DNA of 64,000 nucleotides from Acanthornis magna (lineage: Eukaryota > Chordata > Aves > Passeriformes > Acanthizidae), in NCBI GenBank assembly GCA_036785705.1, contig JAWUZG010000051.1, positions 16,210,501 to 16,274,500 of the forward strand. The letters are read 5' to 3'. How positions within the stretch are numbered: the first letter of the stretch is position 1; the number at the start of each line of letters is the position of its first letter. Shown one piece after another: positions 36,601-50,865 of this stretch. Both the position numbers and the translations under genes were made by a program. Under the pieces are notes generated by a model, which saw only the letters and a program-made list of their open reading frames with translations, was not told the DNA's origin and did not search any database.

Positions 36601-39600
36601 TGTAAAAGGTATTTTTTCCTCTGTAAATACTATGAGGGCAGAGTGAGCAAACAATTACTGCTTTTACTTCCCTCAAGTACTCTATGTGTGTAAAAATAAG
36701 TGCACTGAAGTTACAAAAGGATGTATTTTCTGCTTAAATGTCTCTATTTTCTGTTCTCCCCACCAAATAAAAAAGGTTTTTTAGAATGTCTTTCCTCAAG
36801 AAGAACTATGCATCTTAAAGACTTGTTTTGATTGAATATGCACCCAGGGATATACAATATAGCATCCTTCCGTAAGAAGTTACTGAACTTGGGAACCTAA
36901 AAGATATTTTTCACTTTCCTGCTTATTGTAAGATACGTATGAGAAGTTGAAGCTGAGAAGTTTTCATGATTTTATAGCACTACCTAACATAACGCCTAAA
37001 AAGCCAACCTCAGACTGGCTGAGGAGGACATTCTGGCATATATGGATACATCCTTTGTTGTGGCTTGAAGAGAAAGCCTTGGTTGCTCTTGTTAAAGAAC
37101 AATTGTGTGCCTTCATCCAGACCACTAAAGTGGCTGGAATAAAGCTAAAGTGAATAAATAGAAATATTCTAATTTAGTTATTCATGAACATGTATGAAAT
37201 GTTTCTTTGTGGCTAGTAGTAACTAGAACAACCATGTAGCTTTATCAGATATTGAATTGTCTTGACTTGCATTGGGTTTAGGAATTTCCTCTACCAGCAG
37301 ACTTGTTTTCCAGTTTCTCTCCTGTTTAGGATTTGAGACCTATACAAAAAAGTGTTTTGTCTGTAGGATAAAATCAACTTTCCTCCTGAATTTTTTCCAT
37401 TAGCAGAAAATAAATAAAATAAACTCTAGCCTGAATTTATTTGATTTGTTCAAGTTTTTTGCCATTCGTTAGGAGGCATAAATATCTTTTGCCATTCCCT
37501 CTAGCATTAGGAATGCTCACATTATCTGTGAGGGGAATCCCCTTCTCATTTTCAAGCCCATTACTACCAGTGTTCTGGTTGTAATCCAAGTTAGGGACTG
37601 AATGTGTATTAAGCAAGGAACTTGTCTCACTTGAAGTTTAAGATGCTTTTTGCTGTCACCATTTGTGCAGCCTGGTTTGACCTTGGATTATTTGACATTT
37701 AGAGGGGAGTTGGATGTAGTGTCTGACATGAGAGAATGTACTGGCTGGTGCTCCGTGTTAAGATGTAGGTTGATCAGGTTGATTTGAAAGTACTGTAGGC
37801 ATGCCTTGCCTTCTGAATCTTAAGTATTACAGTTAATTTTCTGTGATAAGTGGGGTTATACTGTTAGAACAGTCTTCTATAAGCCATCAGTGTGACAGCT
37901 TGGATTTTTAAATTCAGTTTAAAATTGAATTCACTCCAATTCTCCAAGTGTATTGGAGAAAAATGTGGGAGAATGCCTAGGAGTCGTAATTTAGTTTTGG
38001 GTTTTGATTGGTTTTTTTGATGGTTTTTTTTTGAGCAGAGAGAAAGTACATGTCGGGTTTTGTGCAGAAGAGCCTTAACACAGTTTTAAGCCTTGTAAAT
38101 GAAGTCAGTTAGATAAAGTTACTTGAGTTCTATTTTAAACACAATTTTACTTCTCCATCCAATTTTTTCTTTAGTGTTTTTTTGTTTGGTTGGTTTAGTT
38201 GTTTTTTTTTCTTGTCAGTAATAAATTTTTAAGTACCTCTTTTTGCTTTTAGTGAAACAATATATTTTCAGTGTGGATAGAAGAGTTCTTTCTCTGATCT
38301 TCTTGACCTGTTTTCTCAAAGGATTTTATGAAGGGAGAAAAATTGAAACTAAAACTGGTTTTGGTCAGAATGCCTCACCTATTTCCCCCTACTGTTCTCA
38401 TGTCCCTGACCAACTAACAGCAAAACCTTTTCTAGAAAGTTTTTTATTTCAAGGCATTAGGCAAAAATCTTGGACAAGTTAAGATCGTTAGCATTGAATG
38501 TGGTTTGATGATGAAAATTTGTTTTCTAATGCTTCTGCAGGTGAGGAGGTTCAGCATAAGAGCAACAAAAATGAATTTTGGCTGGGAGTTAACTCTAATC
38601 AAATAGTAAAACATCAGTACAATTTGTGCTGTTTCCAGGCACAGGTTGCCTTGATGAGCTTTTATTTGGATCATGACTCTATAAACTTTTCTTTATTTCA
38701 AGTTCTGTTGGACTTGGATAAAAGTGCATGCAAGTGTCTACTTATTGTATTTTATGTATTTTTAATGTAGTGTTGAGATGTGCCAGTTTGTGTTTTTATT
38801 AAGTATTTTTTCATCTCTCTGTTGACTCTCCTGCCATGGTTCTTCTGTATTGAACATTTTGGCTAAACTCATGGTTGTTGGTTTTGTTGTGATTCTTTTC
38901 TTTCTCTGGGTGACGTTTCTTAATGGATAAGCACAGCTTTAAAGGAGTCATTACAAGGAATTTCTGTTGCTGTTATGTTCCTTTGGTAACATGGAGCGTG
39001 TTGTCCTTGGATGTTTGAGCTTAGTGCCTTAACCAGTCTGGTGACAGTATTGCTTGTTGCTGGAACAGAGACCTGCCTCTGATCCTGCAAAATGCTACCA
39101 GATACGTAGCGTTGGGAAGCCCTATCATGAGAACACTGAGCTCTTGCTGTAAATGTGCCTGTTCCATGAAAATAACATGCTTTTTTGTTCCTATCAAGTA
39201 GTCCAGAGTTGTGTGCACTTTGTAGCAGATAAAAAGAAATTGTGATACATAAAAATGAAGCAGCAGTTTAATAAGCTCTTTGAGGATGTTTCTGCTCTCT
39301 TGGTTATTGTCAAGTTTTAACACTGCAGGCAGTGAAATTAATTGTATTTACAAAGTAATCACTTGGTTATTTGAAGTCACTTGATCACTGCAGGGTTGAA
39401 AAAAAGTTTGCTCAACTCTTGGCGGAACCTTTCAAAAACTTATGAAGCCTGGCAAGTCATGTCTTCTGGTTATGAGGTGTCAGCCTCTTCCAGTGCTGTC
39501 ACATGTAGTTTATAACCGGATGTAAACAGCCTTGAACTTCTGAACTCTGGCTTAAAGGCTTCTTGTTTGTTGTGTGGGTTTGTTTTGGTTTTTTTTGTAA

Positions 39601-42600
39601 CAACCAAAATGCTTAGCCTTTTTGATGTAGAACCATCTGGTTTAGTTCACCAGACCTGCAGGTGTAATCTGAGGTGCTGAGGCATGTAAGTTGCTGCATA
39701 TATCTGAGAGTGATGTTCCACCTTGTAGTGAGGCCATAAAATAACTACAGTTACAATGAAGATGGGAAATTTTGCATTTGAATTTTGTGTGTGGCCAACT
39801 GTGGCTCTCCTTGGTTTCCTCTCACTGCTACTGCATTTCCTGCTGGTGGGTCGAGAAAGAGGAATTGAGGTGATTTTGCCTGTGTCTATCTTTAAGATGT
39901 GAATTCAGCTTTAATGATCATCTACACTTCAGGAATGGGACTATTTATTTTGGCCTTATTTTGTAAGTGTGCTTTGCCCTTTATTTGCTGAGAAACTGGG
40001 CTCTCAATCAGATTTTCATGTAAAAAATTATAGCCAAAGAAATAAAAACTCTATTATTATTGCTTGATATTTTAAAACATAAAATTTTAGATAAACATTT
40101 TATTCTTTGAATAATTTCCAATAAGAGCTACCTGCTTTATCTTGGTTCGAAGCAGTACAGAGCACATGGACAGTATGTCCCTCTGCCTCCAAATCTTGGC
40201 CTTCGTGTTTCCTTGTGTATTCAAACTCATCTGTTTTGCCTCCACACTTGTCCCAGTATACACCCAAATTAGAGTAGTGGTTTTTGACTGTGATTCAGGG
40301 CTCAGAATTTACTGTTTTCCAGAAAAAAATAACACGTTTTTACTCCAAATTCCTTGAACTATGATCTGGCTGCAATCCATTGTTCTGAATATGAGGCTAA
40401 AACTGTACTTCAATAAAAATGCCCACCTTCAGAATTTCCTATTTTCCTCTCTTCCCAAAGGAAGTATAGTTAGATTGTCATAAGAAGCATTCTTCATCGT
40501 GGTAGACTATTACTGGAAAAAACAGTGATTCTGAAAGTCAATGATTATCTATAGGATAATAGATTTTTCTTTGATATGTTGGTGTCTGAAGTGATGGCCA
40601 TAATTTTTGTTCTGAGGGTTGAAGGGTTTCATGTCTTTCAGTGTAACTCAGAAAGAAGGCACATATATTTGAACTTTGTAAACTTTCTTAAACAACCATG
40701 ATAGTTGGGAACTCTGGCTGATGTGGAGTATTAGGCTTTTTGAGTCATCTCAGAGGACTCAATTACTTTCTTATTTATAAAGTATATCCATGTAAAAATT
40801 CTCAGAACATGCAGTGTGCTTAAGGAAAACGACTGCTAATTTGTTTAGGCAACACTAGATTATTTACACAGCAGAGTGGTTGAATCCTTGTTTTAATGGT
40901 AGAAAAATTGCTATATACTTAAATGTCTGAAATAACAAATATTTTTTTGTTTAAAAATATATTCAGTATATTTAGCTTGTCCTTAGGAAGCCTTATTCCA
41001 GCAATAAACATGGTGAGTTTCTCTTAGGTTGGAATATTGCAATAATGGTGCACTGAATTTTCTGCTATGGAAAGAGCTGTGAAATATATATTTATTATGT
41101 TTTAAGAGTTGTTTCTTACGTTGTGGTAATAGCTCTAAAGAGGTCACCTTTGGAGTTATCAGTGTATTAAACTGTTTTCTTTAAGCCTCTGTATGGCAAC
41201 TACGTACCAAATCTAATGGTTGATAAAATCTTGACTTCGATTCAAGTTCCTGCTTTGTTGGTTTTGTCAAAAAAAGTGATTTATTTCCCTGTATGTGGAA
41301 TTCTGAGGTCCTAAAATGGTCAAATACACACTTTTCCTTCAAAGAGTTGTCCTATGGCATGATGAGTCTTCAATGCAAAATTTGGTTTTCTTCTCTAGGG
41401 TTGCTGTACAGTAGCTGCAAGCCTCTTCAAGGCACTTGAGTCAGATATGTTGCTTATTGCTGTGGAGCTGGTTGAAATGTGCTCTCTTTTGGCAGAAGTC
41501 AGTGTTATTTCACTGTGGTGATACATACTTAGAAGGTGAAGGAGTTTATAAAAGTTGGAAGCTGTGTGGACACTAAACACCATATAAATAAGTTATGGAA
41601 ATTCTTATCTTTTGAAGAGGCTCTAGTCCCATGTTTTTATTTTTTTTTAATATAACTGTGCTTTACTTCAGTGGTGACACTGTTATTACATTTTGGTCAA
41701 GCTCTGCTGCAGGCAGAAGAAAGGTTGTTGGACTTGGAGATGGTCTAAACCAGCCGTTCCTGAATTTGGGTTACTAAATGGATTGATCTGTGGTTGGCAG
41801 GGTGCTGTGTGCTGGGGAGGTTTCCAGCTCCAGTAAATCTCTGCATAGTTACAAATTTTTTACCTTGTGGTAATGATGGGAACCACTATCCGGTGTTTTG
41901 CCTGAGTTTGTGGTAAAATCAGCTTGTGGTGTTGTGGTAGCTTTTTACCACAAGTTTAAAAATTTATTCTAACTTGGTTTCATGTTATAGATGGGCAGTG
42001 TTGAAGTTTTCAGTTTCCCTGGCTAAGCATGTGCATTTCTGATGAGCAAAAGACATCAAGATTTTCTGTGATGCTATGTTTTGTATGGCATTTTGTGCTT
42101 TCATTTCATGTAGCATACAGTTTTATATTGGTTTTATAGAAATGGTATAACAAACAGTGGTATAACATATAACAAATATGTGGGATGTGTGTGATGTGCC
42201 TTATCCTAAACTGAAGGTATACCAAAGTTGTTAAAATGATGATTTTTAGAATTAAAAAGATTAGGTGATATTATCTTTTTTACCGCTTTAATTGACTTAA
42301 AACTGCAACATGTTGGGTAAAATGGCATCTTTATTTAAAAGCAGGTGTTGGTTCCTCTTTTGATTTATACTTTTTTCTCTCCATCTGTTCACACGTGCAT
42401 CTATAAAACAGAAGATGCAATTTTACCACGTTTTGGGATGTTGAGGTTCCAAGTCCCTTGTTATTACTGTTTGTGTTCTGCAGCGAGCAGCCCTGTACAT
42501 TGTCTTTAGCTGATGGAAAAACCATGTTGGTGGAGAAACCTACATCCATCCTTTTTCTCAGATCCTTAATGATGTGGTGTGCCATGTATAGCAGGTTCTT

Positions 42601-44644
42601 TTGATAGAAGTCTTAGATATGATATGGGTTGATGACTGAATCAACAAAGACTGTGATTTGAAGAAGCAATGAGGAGTCCTTAGTAATGTGTTTATGAAAT
42701 GAGTAGTTGTTCTGATCTGTTTAGACAATGTTCTGCTCAACTATTAGGTTGTATCTTTTAACTGTGATTATAAAGTCGACCTTTTTCTTGTTGTGGAGAT
42801 AAAGCAGTTGCATTGACCTTGGTTGATCAGGTCAAGGTATATTACAGGTGAGTTGTGCATACCTAATTTGAAGTAAGAATATCTGTGTGTAATGTGTCTC
42901 ACTTTAATCTTACCTAGTTTACTCTTTCCTCAGCCCTGTGTAGATAAGACCTTAGGATGTTTTTTATATTATGTTTTACTAGTTTAGGCAGCTGGTTATG
43001 TTGTTAATACGGACCAGGGAGCAAATACTTACTTACTGCATAGGTACCTCACAAGGTGAAGAATGCAGAATTAAAGCATTCAGAGTAAATTATGCAACAT
43101 ATACGGAGGCCTTGAAGTCATCAAGTTGGACAAAATGAGTGTGGTTAATCAAACTATTAGGGTTAATGACATGTCAGTGTTCAGTGCATGTTTTTACTAG
43201 AAGACCAGCAAAGAATTGAAGGCATTACCAGGTGTCCTAATAACCTAATTTTCCCCATAAACATTAACATATTTTTTCTTTTTCACCCCCTTTTTTCTTC
43301 TTTCTGTCTTCAAATTGCTGCTAGAGGTGGGGATAGAGCGCTTTGACATTAAAGAACTGACATTCAGCTGTAACCAAGTAGAGCTGTAGCTGTCTCGAAT
43401 TGACCCTAACTGGTGACGTTACCATGTGTGAGTGAGCTCATAGGCACCACCACGCACTTCTAAGAATGTACCGCTGTGGAATCATTCATAGTTCAGAGTC
43501 CTCTCTGTTGAATTTCATATCCTCCTACAAAATGTTTACAGGCAGAAGCAGCAGGGTAAGCAGACAGAAATAGAAAACCAAATTGTCAGTTCTGTAGATC
43601 TTGAACACTTTGAAACATGTTGGCTTAGCTTTTGTATGCTTAAAGCAGCAGTCTGTTCTAAATGTAAAGGTTAGGAAATTACTTGTTCTGCCTGCTGTCC
43701 TCTTGATTAGGAGAAATTGACTTTTTTTTGTTGGGTTTTTTTTTGGTTTTTTTTTTTTTTTGGGTTTTTTTTTTTTTTTTTTGGTTGAGTGTTTTTTGGT
43801 TTTGTGGTTTTTTGGTTTTTTTCTTTTTTTTTTTGGTGTTTGCTAAAGATTCCCTTGTCTCATTTAAGCTATTTCCCATTTAGTGATGTATTCAGCTAGA
43901 GCATGTGTGAATGCTAATTTCCCAAGCTGTGTGTAGGCTGGTTCCTGCCTGTCCCTGAAGTATTTCTCCCAGAAAACCTTGAGCACTGTGGGTTGGTGGC
44001 TTTGCTCTTGAAATCTGTTAGGTGGCAGTAGCATTAAGAAAATGAAAGTAGTCAGTCCTCAGCAGTTTGGAATTCTCCACAGGGTGTACAGTTGAGGTAG
44101 ATTGGTCATGTATCTTATTAATATACGTGTGTCTGCTTTAAGTCTGCTTTGCTTTGTTGCAAAAAAAAAAAAAAAAGATTTGAAAAACAAGGATTACTGT
44201 ACCACTTCAGACATTATAGTTTGGAAATAAGTTCTCACGTTAGAGTTACATATATTTATAGCCTCAGATAGTTTTGTAATATTTTTATCTATCACTGCTT
44301 TTATCATGGCCTGTCATGCACAGACATAGGTAGTAATTGGTGGCAGAGTGTCCACTGGTATAACAAAAGCACGTGGCTGGCAGTTATAATTCAGTTTGCA
44401 GTCTGAATGTCTACTTCATACACAAATAGGTGTAAACATAGAGTGACCGTACTTCAAAAGATATAGCTTTCACTTTTATAAGTTTCTTAAGGGTGTGTTG
44501 TCAAGATATTAAAGCATGTGGGGTGAGACAGGATGGATAAAGAAATTTAAGTCAAATGTAGGTAGAAACAGCCCTGGAAGGCTTCAAAGCAAGGGTTGAG
44601 AAGTTTGTGGGCAGAAGTTTGTATGGCACAGATTTCTGAGCAGT
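33641..44644 (+). other. GSK3B intron 1, segment without recognised elements
   Basis: AT-rich intron sequence holding T-rich simple tracts (notably 43728-43840, smaller ones near 38000-38040 and 38160-38215) and an A16 run near 44161. No exon or recognised mobile element was seen. Confidence 0.5.
43728..43840 (+). repeat. T/G low-complexity tract in intron 1
   Basis: T runs separated by G pairs or triplets, similar to the tract at 2475-2712. The Lys-rich minus-strand ORF (43679-43879) is a by-product. Confidence 0.92.
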
Positions 44645-45585
44645 TGTATTGGGTTTATGTGGATATGTTTTGGTCGTAGGGAGGCTACAGGGGTGGCTTC
44701 TGTGAGAACCTGTCAGAAGCTTCTCCCATGTCCAATAGAGCCAATGCCAGCTGGCTCCAAGACAGACCAGCCGCTGGCTAAGGCCATCAGCAGCAGTGAT
44801 AGCGGCTCGGTGATGACATTTTTAAGAAGGGGAAAAATACCTGTGCAATAGGAATGGTAGAGTGGAGTGAGAATATGTGAGAGAATCAGTCCTGCAGACC
44901 AAGATCAGTACAGAAGGAGGGGGAGGAGGTGCTCCAGGTGCTGGAGCAGAGATACACCTGCAGCCTGTGGAGGAACCTGTGCTGAAGCAAATGGCTGCCT
45001 CAAGGAGGCTCTGGCCCTGTGGGAAGCCTGCACTGAAGCAGGCTCCTGGCAGGACCTGTGACCCCAGGGGAGACCCACAGTGGAGCAGTTCGTGAAGAAC
45101 TGTTGGCCTGTGGGAAATGCTGTCATTGAAGAAGTTCATGGAGGACTGTCTCCAGTGAGAGGGACACCACGCTGGAGCAGGGGAAGAGTGTGAAGTGGTC
45201 TTCCCTGAGGAAGAAGGAATGGCAGAGACAACATTATGAAGCAACTGCAACCTCCACTTCCTGTCTCCCTGCTCTGCTGTGGGGGAAGGAGGTAGAGAAA
45301 ATTGGGAGTGAAGTTAAGCCCGTAAAGAAGGGAGGGTATGGAGAAGGTGTTCTTAAGATTAATTTTTATTTCTCATTATCCTACTTTGATTTGATTGGTA
45401 ATAAACTAATTTTTCACCAAATTGAGTTTGTCTGTGATGGTAATGGGGGAGTGATCTCTCCCTGTCCTTATCTCAACCCATCAGCTTTTAGTTATGTTTT
45501 CTTTCTCCCTTATCCAGATGTGAAAGGGGACTAATAGAGCAGCTTTGGTAGGCAGCTGGTATCCAGCCAGAGTCAACCCACCACA
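44645..45585 (+). mobile_element. Avian endogenous retrovirus LTR (family A, copy 2, inside GSK3B intron 1)
   Basis: The element begins TGTATTGGGTTTATGTGG and ends GTCAACCCACCACA. It carries the same landmarks as the 7580-8688 LTR in reverse complement: AGAAGCTTCTCCCATGTCC, GCCAATGCCAGCTGGC, a TTTTTAAGAAGG TATA-like box near 44820, GAGGAGGTGCTCCAGGTGC, then degenerate repeats built on CTGTGGGAA and TGAAGAA. It is in sense with GSK3B. The flanks GCAGT and GCGTT do not form a clean duplication, so it is older, or its ends are altered. ORFs at 44657-44851, 44822-45250 and 45190-45534 are LTR readings, not genes. Confidence 0.85.
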
Positions 45586-48500
45586 GCGTTGGAACTAGTG
45601 ATGCCTCCTTTTATAGGACTTGCCCAGCCTTATTTATTTATATATGTAACTTGGTCACCTTCGTTTCGTCCTGTCACAGGCAGAGAAGGCATGGACCTTG
45701 ACTTGTCTGGAGCAGGGCATGTTTTTGCTGGTGCCTGGTAGGTGTATGCTGATCAGTTGGCTCCCTGCTGCCAGCCAGGGTGAAAGAGCTGTGGGAGTAT
45801 TCCTGATTGGCTGGTTGACAGGGAATCCAAAATGTCTTTGAGATTCCTGCTCTATTGGACTAGGCTGATAATGGCCAATGAGGTCCATGTCTTTTTGTGG
45901 TGAGGAGGAAAAACAGATGGACCAACTAGTGACAAGCTCAGGGAACCAGTTTAAGAGCTTGGGCTAACCAGGCTCTTAAATGTTGAATCTACAGAAAAAA
46001 CAGAGTAGAATACAAAACACAGAGAGGTAGAGATGAACTTTGCTTATAATTTGTCCCTTCAGGCAAAAGTTTAATTTTTTTACTCAACATATCAATTTGC
46101 AAGTCGTGTTTTAATCCCTGTCATTACACTGAGTGCCTTGCAACCATTGCCTAATGAATCTATCGTGAAACATTACCTCCTAAAGAAACTGTCAGCCAGA
46201 AAGACCTGCTCACTCTGTGAGGCTTTCAGTTCAGTCCTGAAGAGTATCCCAGTTTTTAGTCTTGCTTTTAGTCACAGGACAGTTTTTCATTGCTAGTGGA
46301 GAGAACCAACAAAAGTTGGTTCATAGTACTCCTGTATTGCAATGCCTGGTGTGAGGTGAGCAAGTGCTTGGTTGCAGAGCTTCTGCAAGCTTTGGTTCTT
46401 GTCAGTCCTGACGGGGAACAAAGTAAAGAGAACAGGGTGAACAGCATCAGCAATATTTTACAGGTGAACAAAATGTGGAAGCTGGGAGGTCTGGGTTGAT
46501 TTGCCACCTCCTGCTGTTCCTGTCCCAAGACCCTGAGCAAACTGTGTGTGCCCAGCTGCCATCCTTCTAGCTCTGAGTTTTTAAGAAGTGATGCCTATGC
46601 TGTTGAAAACTGGTGTAGTCAGATTGTGCCGGTATAGAGAAACTTCGTATCACATGCAATTTCTTACTCCATGTGGAAGTGGCTCTGCCAATGTAAAAAT
46701 GCCTTTTTTAACTTTATTATTTTATCCATGATAGTGTTCTTACTGTTCAGGCAATACTGCTGTCTGCTGTAGGCAAATAACGTTTTGTCCAGTGCCTTGG
46801 CTCAAACACATGATTAATGGCCTTTTCCTATCTTATCAGATATTCTGAAGCCAGTTACAATTTATGAAGCCCTTGAGTATTACAGTAATAGGGACCTGAG
46901 TGTATGGACATGTGAACAACCACTGCAGGTCAACTGAGTGAAATGCTACATTTCAATAGCTGTGTGTGTTCATTCAGAGCCAGAGGAAAAGAAAGTAAAT
47001 CAAGTACAGTGAAACTATCTTGAGGTGACTGTGCAGATGGAAAGCTGTAGCACACTATTCTGTAAAACATTCAATCACATAATTTCCACATGGTGGGTTG
47101 TTTACATGTCCATTTTCTGAGGTAGAGAGTCACAGTCCACCTAAGATTGTTCCTTCATAAGATTTTGGGAAGGGAAGCATTGCATAGATTTTATGCGTTT
47201 CATACATCGGACACAGTTTCTATGGTAGTGTGTAGGGGGAGTAAGAAGTCTCTTGTACCTAGACAGGAGGTTGCTCCCAGGATATAATCCTTTCTGGGGC
47301 CATGCTCCAGTTCCTCCCCTTGAGGTCAGAGGTATGGGTTGCAACATGCATAGCTGTACAGGACTTCTCTGTACACCCGAGGGGATGCTACCAAGGGCTG
47401 GTTTAAATTTATACAGATCTACTTCTTTTAAAAGTTGTGTCATATAGCTGGAAAACAGTTCATAAATAATATGTGGTAACAATTTTTTTTGTTTTGGTCT
47501 TTATAGTTAAGTACTGAGACACTGTAATCCAATATGCATTGTTCTCTACAAGTTTGAAGTAATTTAGGTAGGAAGAGGGTAGGGCAGCTTCATCTCAGTA
47601 CTTCTGGAAGGTAGTGACTGAACATCCTCGTCCTCTCCTTGCTGCTGAATCCCTGCTGAGTACAGTTACTTCATATTCTGTGTCTGTGGTCTCCCCTCTT
47701 CCACATTTGTTAGTTTTATCTGTTTGTGGGAGAGAAGAAATCTTTTGAGTGTACTTCTGAGAAATCTGGGTGATTTCCTTTCAAGCCAAAGGTCCTGCCT
47801 ACTCAGATTTGCCAATGTAACTCAATCTGAACTGAATCAACAATCTGAGCTCAAATCCTGACTGCTCAGCCCCTTTCATCTGTTCCATGTTTTCAGTCTT
47901 GCTTGGCATGGTAATTTTCCCTTTGTCTTTCTTGTCTAAATAACCATTTCTTACCAGTTGATTGAAAGTAATTTCATTAATATATTTTAAAACTTTAATA
48001 AGGGATATGGCATTTTTTTTTTCTCCTTTGCCTTTTGTAAACATACTCTCATTTTCCTTTTTGGCACATTTGCTATCTCTGTTTTCCTTCATTATTCTCT
48101 GCCTGCCTTCTACAAAACACGTTCCTTTTTCTCTCTCTTCAGGTATCACCTGCTTCTGTGGCTACTGAGCTTTCCCTTGTTGACTTGGCACCTTGCACAT
48201 CAGCTCCTGTTGTTACTAATGAAGTTTCCTTTCTTGTTTCTATTTGTAAACCGTGTGGGATTGCCATTCTTTCAGTGCAGTCTGTTGTGTGATACATTGG
48301 CTGTAACTCTTGGTTTTGTCACTACTTGCTTACCACTGCAGGTAAAGCTTATGAGAAATGGTGTCTATCCTGACTTGAGGATGAATCATACTCACACATA
48401 ATAAAAGGCCAGTTTTTAATCACTTGAACAAATAAATTTTGGTCGTAGTGTCTGTAACAAAACACTTGATGTGAAACTTCTGATCAAGTCAGTTTTGATG

Positions 48501-48740
48501 AGCCAGCTGCCACTGGAATCAGTGAATTATAATGAAATAAGTTACAACAACAAAATAGTTAGCTACTTCTCTTTGTCAGCACCTTCCCCATGAGACAGGA
48601 GAGAGCCAGCTGATTGTTCTTCTAAGCCTTTCTGTTTTCTGAGAAGTGGTCACCAAATAAGTGGATGCCCTCAAGAGGGCATTGAAATTACAAGTCTCTA
48701 TTGCTGTAATAGAGAGCAATGCTAAAAATGAAGAAAAGGT

Positions 48741-48795
48741 TCTACTCACAGTGCACACCTCCAGTGTATTTTTCTACTCCAGTGCACACCTCCAG
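48741..48795 (+). repeat. Direct repeat, about 23-24 bp, period 32
   Basis: TCTACTCACAGTGCACACC followed by TCCAG (48741-48764) recurs at 48773-48795 with a single-base deletion. This is a local tandem duplication in the intron. Confidence 0.8.
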
Positions 48796-50827
48796 CCTAG
48801 AAAACTCTTTTCTAAGAGACCTACTCAGGTCAGGGCCTATTTGAGTTTACCCCTGAAAGCCTTCTAAATCAATGACATTATGTAACAAATACTGAGCTAC
48901 CGTCCCCATTTTCTGTTCCATGCTTTTTCATGATCAACAAATAGTAGCAGTAACTTGTATAGGAGGTCAAAAAATGCCCTTACTTGGTTTTGAACCCTTT
49001 GAAGTAAATGATATATATTTATAAAATGATATATTTATATTTGCAGATTTTTCTCATGCTCTGAAAATGGGCTTCCACTGCTGGCCATATTCCTACTCCT
49101 TCCTATATGGTCTCATTGGAGCTTAAATGACCACAGAGTGAGCTGGTTGAACTTGCTTATTCATCAGAAAGTTAACTCTGTGTGAGAGTAAACAGTTTCC
49201 TGCTGGGGTAGTGAGTTGAATTGGCTGATTTTTGTAGCTGTGATGACAAGGGATGGGACAGACTGTATGGCTGGGGGAAGAGAGAGTACAGAAAGGAGTG
49301 TCCATTTTGATGACAGCAAAGTATTAAGTATTAGGTCACCTTAGCAGCCTTTTTTAACCACACCCGTAACAACATAGTTAAAGACTAAAGGCTTGCATGT
49401 TTATCCTGGAGGGCTGGCAGACATCCTTCCTTGAGTAGCTGTTTCCTTCCTTAGATTGAAACCTGCAGTCAGATTTCCAGACACAGGTCTGTGTGCAGAC
49501 CACTTGCCTCATACAGTGGTGACAGTAGGTTAAAACTGTGCTTAGACCTGAGGTTTACTGTGAAGGGCTGGAAAACACTACTGAAACAGTTTTTCACTGT
49601 TGCATTCATACTGGTAGTTGAAAAAAAACAGAGACAGCAAAGATTGGTTTTTTGCAAGTCAGAGTTTATAGTTATAGTCCTGACTTGAAACAGGAGGGCT
49701 TCAGCTTCATTCAGTTAATAACACTTTCTTATTTATTTTTTTTCTGTATGTTCTTACCATCCCTTTCTCCTCCACCAATGGACAAATGAAGGTTAGGTGC
49801 TTGTCTCAGGTACCAGTGAAGCCTGCGCTTGGATTACAAATTGTGTCAACTATAAGGAAAGGAGGGGGATGGAAGATGGGTGTACTTGCTAAAGAAATCC
49901 TGGCAGTATCTGGAGATTTCTGTTAACATTACCATTGCTTTTTAAGATAATGGAATAGGTAAACAGGCTTCAGACTGGCCTTGGTATGTGATGAGCTGTA
50001 CTTGGCAGCTGGTTACTTGTACCTGGAGTTTTCTTGGAAGAGCAGCTATTCTGGTATACCAGTTGACTTGTTGAGTGCAGAAACTTCTGGTCAGGTTTTA
50101 TATTTAGGGATTGTCTTAAATACAGGCACGGTGTGTAGTGAGATACTGATGTCTTTATATGACCTAATTAAAATATGTGGTTCCTATTTTGTGTATACTA
50201 GTCGTATTCTGTGACTAGTTTAAAGGTGGAATTAACAGCATTTCAAAGTCTGATAGGCTTTTGGTACAGCAATATTAAGGCTTTTTTAATAACTGCAAAT
50301 AATTATTGGGAGTGATTTTTATGAAGGAAGTGATTTTGGTGTTTAAGGGCATTTCAGATTTTCAGCTTTTTCCTTTGCAAGGTGGATATCAAGCCTAGCA
50401 GAGACCAGCTGGAAGTTAGCATTTAAACTAATTTTATGCACATGAGGCATTCACCTCATGCACTGAGATTTGTACTTAAAGGGAAGAAGTGGAAAGCCTA
50501 TCTTTTTTAGAGCTCACATTCTTCGGCCTGTGCTACTGGTGGTGTAGCATTTCTTGTAACTACACTCAGCTTGGAAAAATCAGTTGCAAGAAGCTGATTT
50601 CTGAAATTAAGCAAGCAGTTGCAAAAATGATGCACAATCAGTTCTGCTGTTTGCCATCATCGAAGTAAACAGCTTCTCTCTTCCAAACTGGCATTTGGAG
50701 GTGTGGGAATCCAATTAGAAGTGTGTAGCTGTCTTAGTTTAGACGCATGCACGGAAGTTAAGTGTTTTCTGTAAGCAGTAGCATTTGTTCCATGCAAGTA
50801 GCTGGAGAGTGGGGAACTAGTGCAGGG

Positions 50828-50865
50828 TAATACTTAATACTTAATACTTACTTACTTAATACTTC
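50828..50865 (+). repeat. Short imperfect heptamer tandem repeat (TACTTAA)n
   Basis: The segment is built from TACTTAA and TACTTAC units. It is a small minisatellite-like patch in the intron. Confidence 0.7.
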
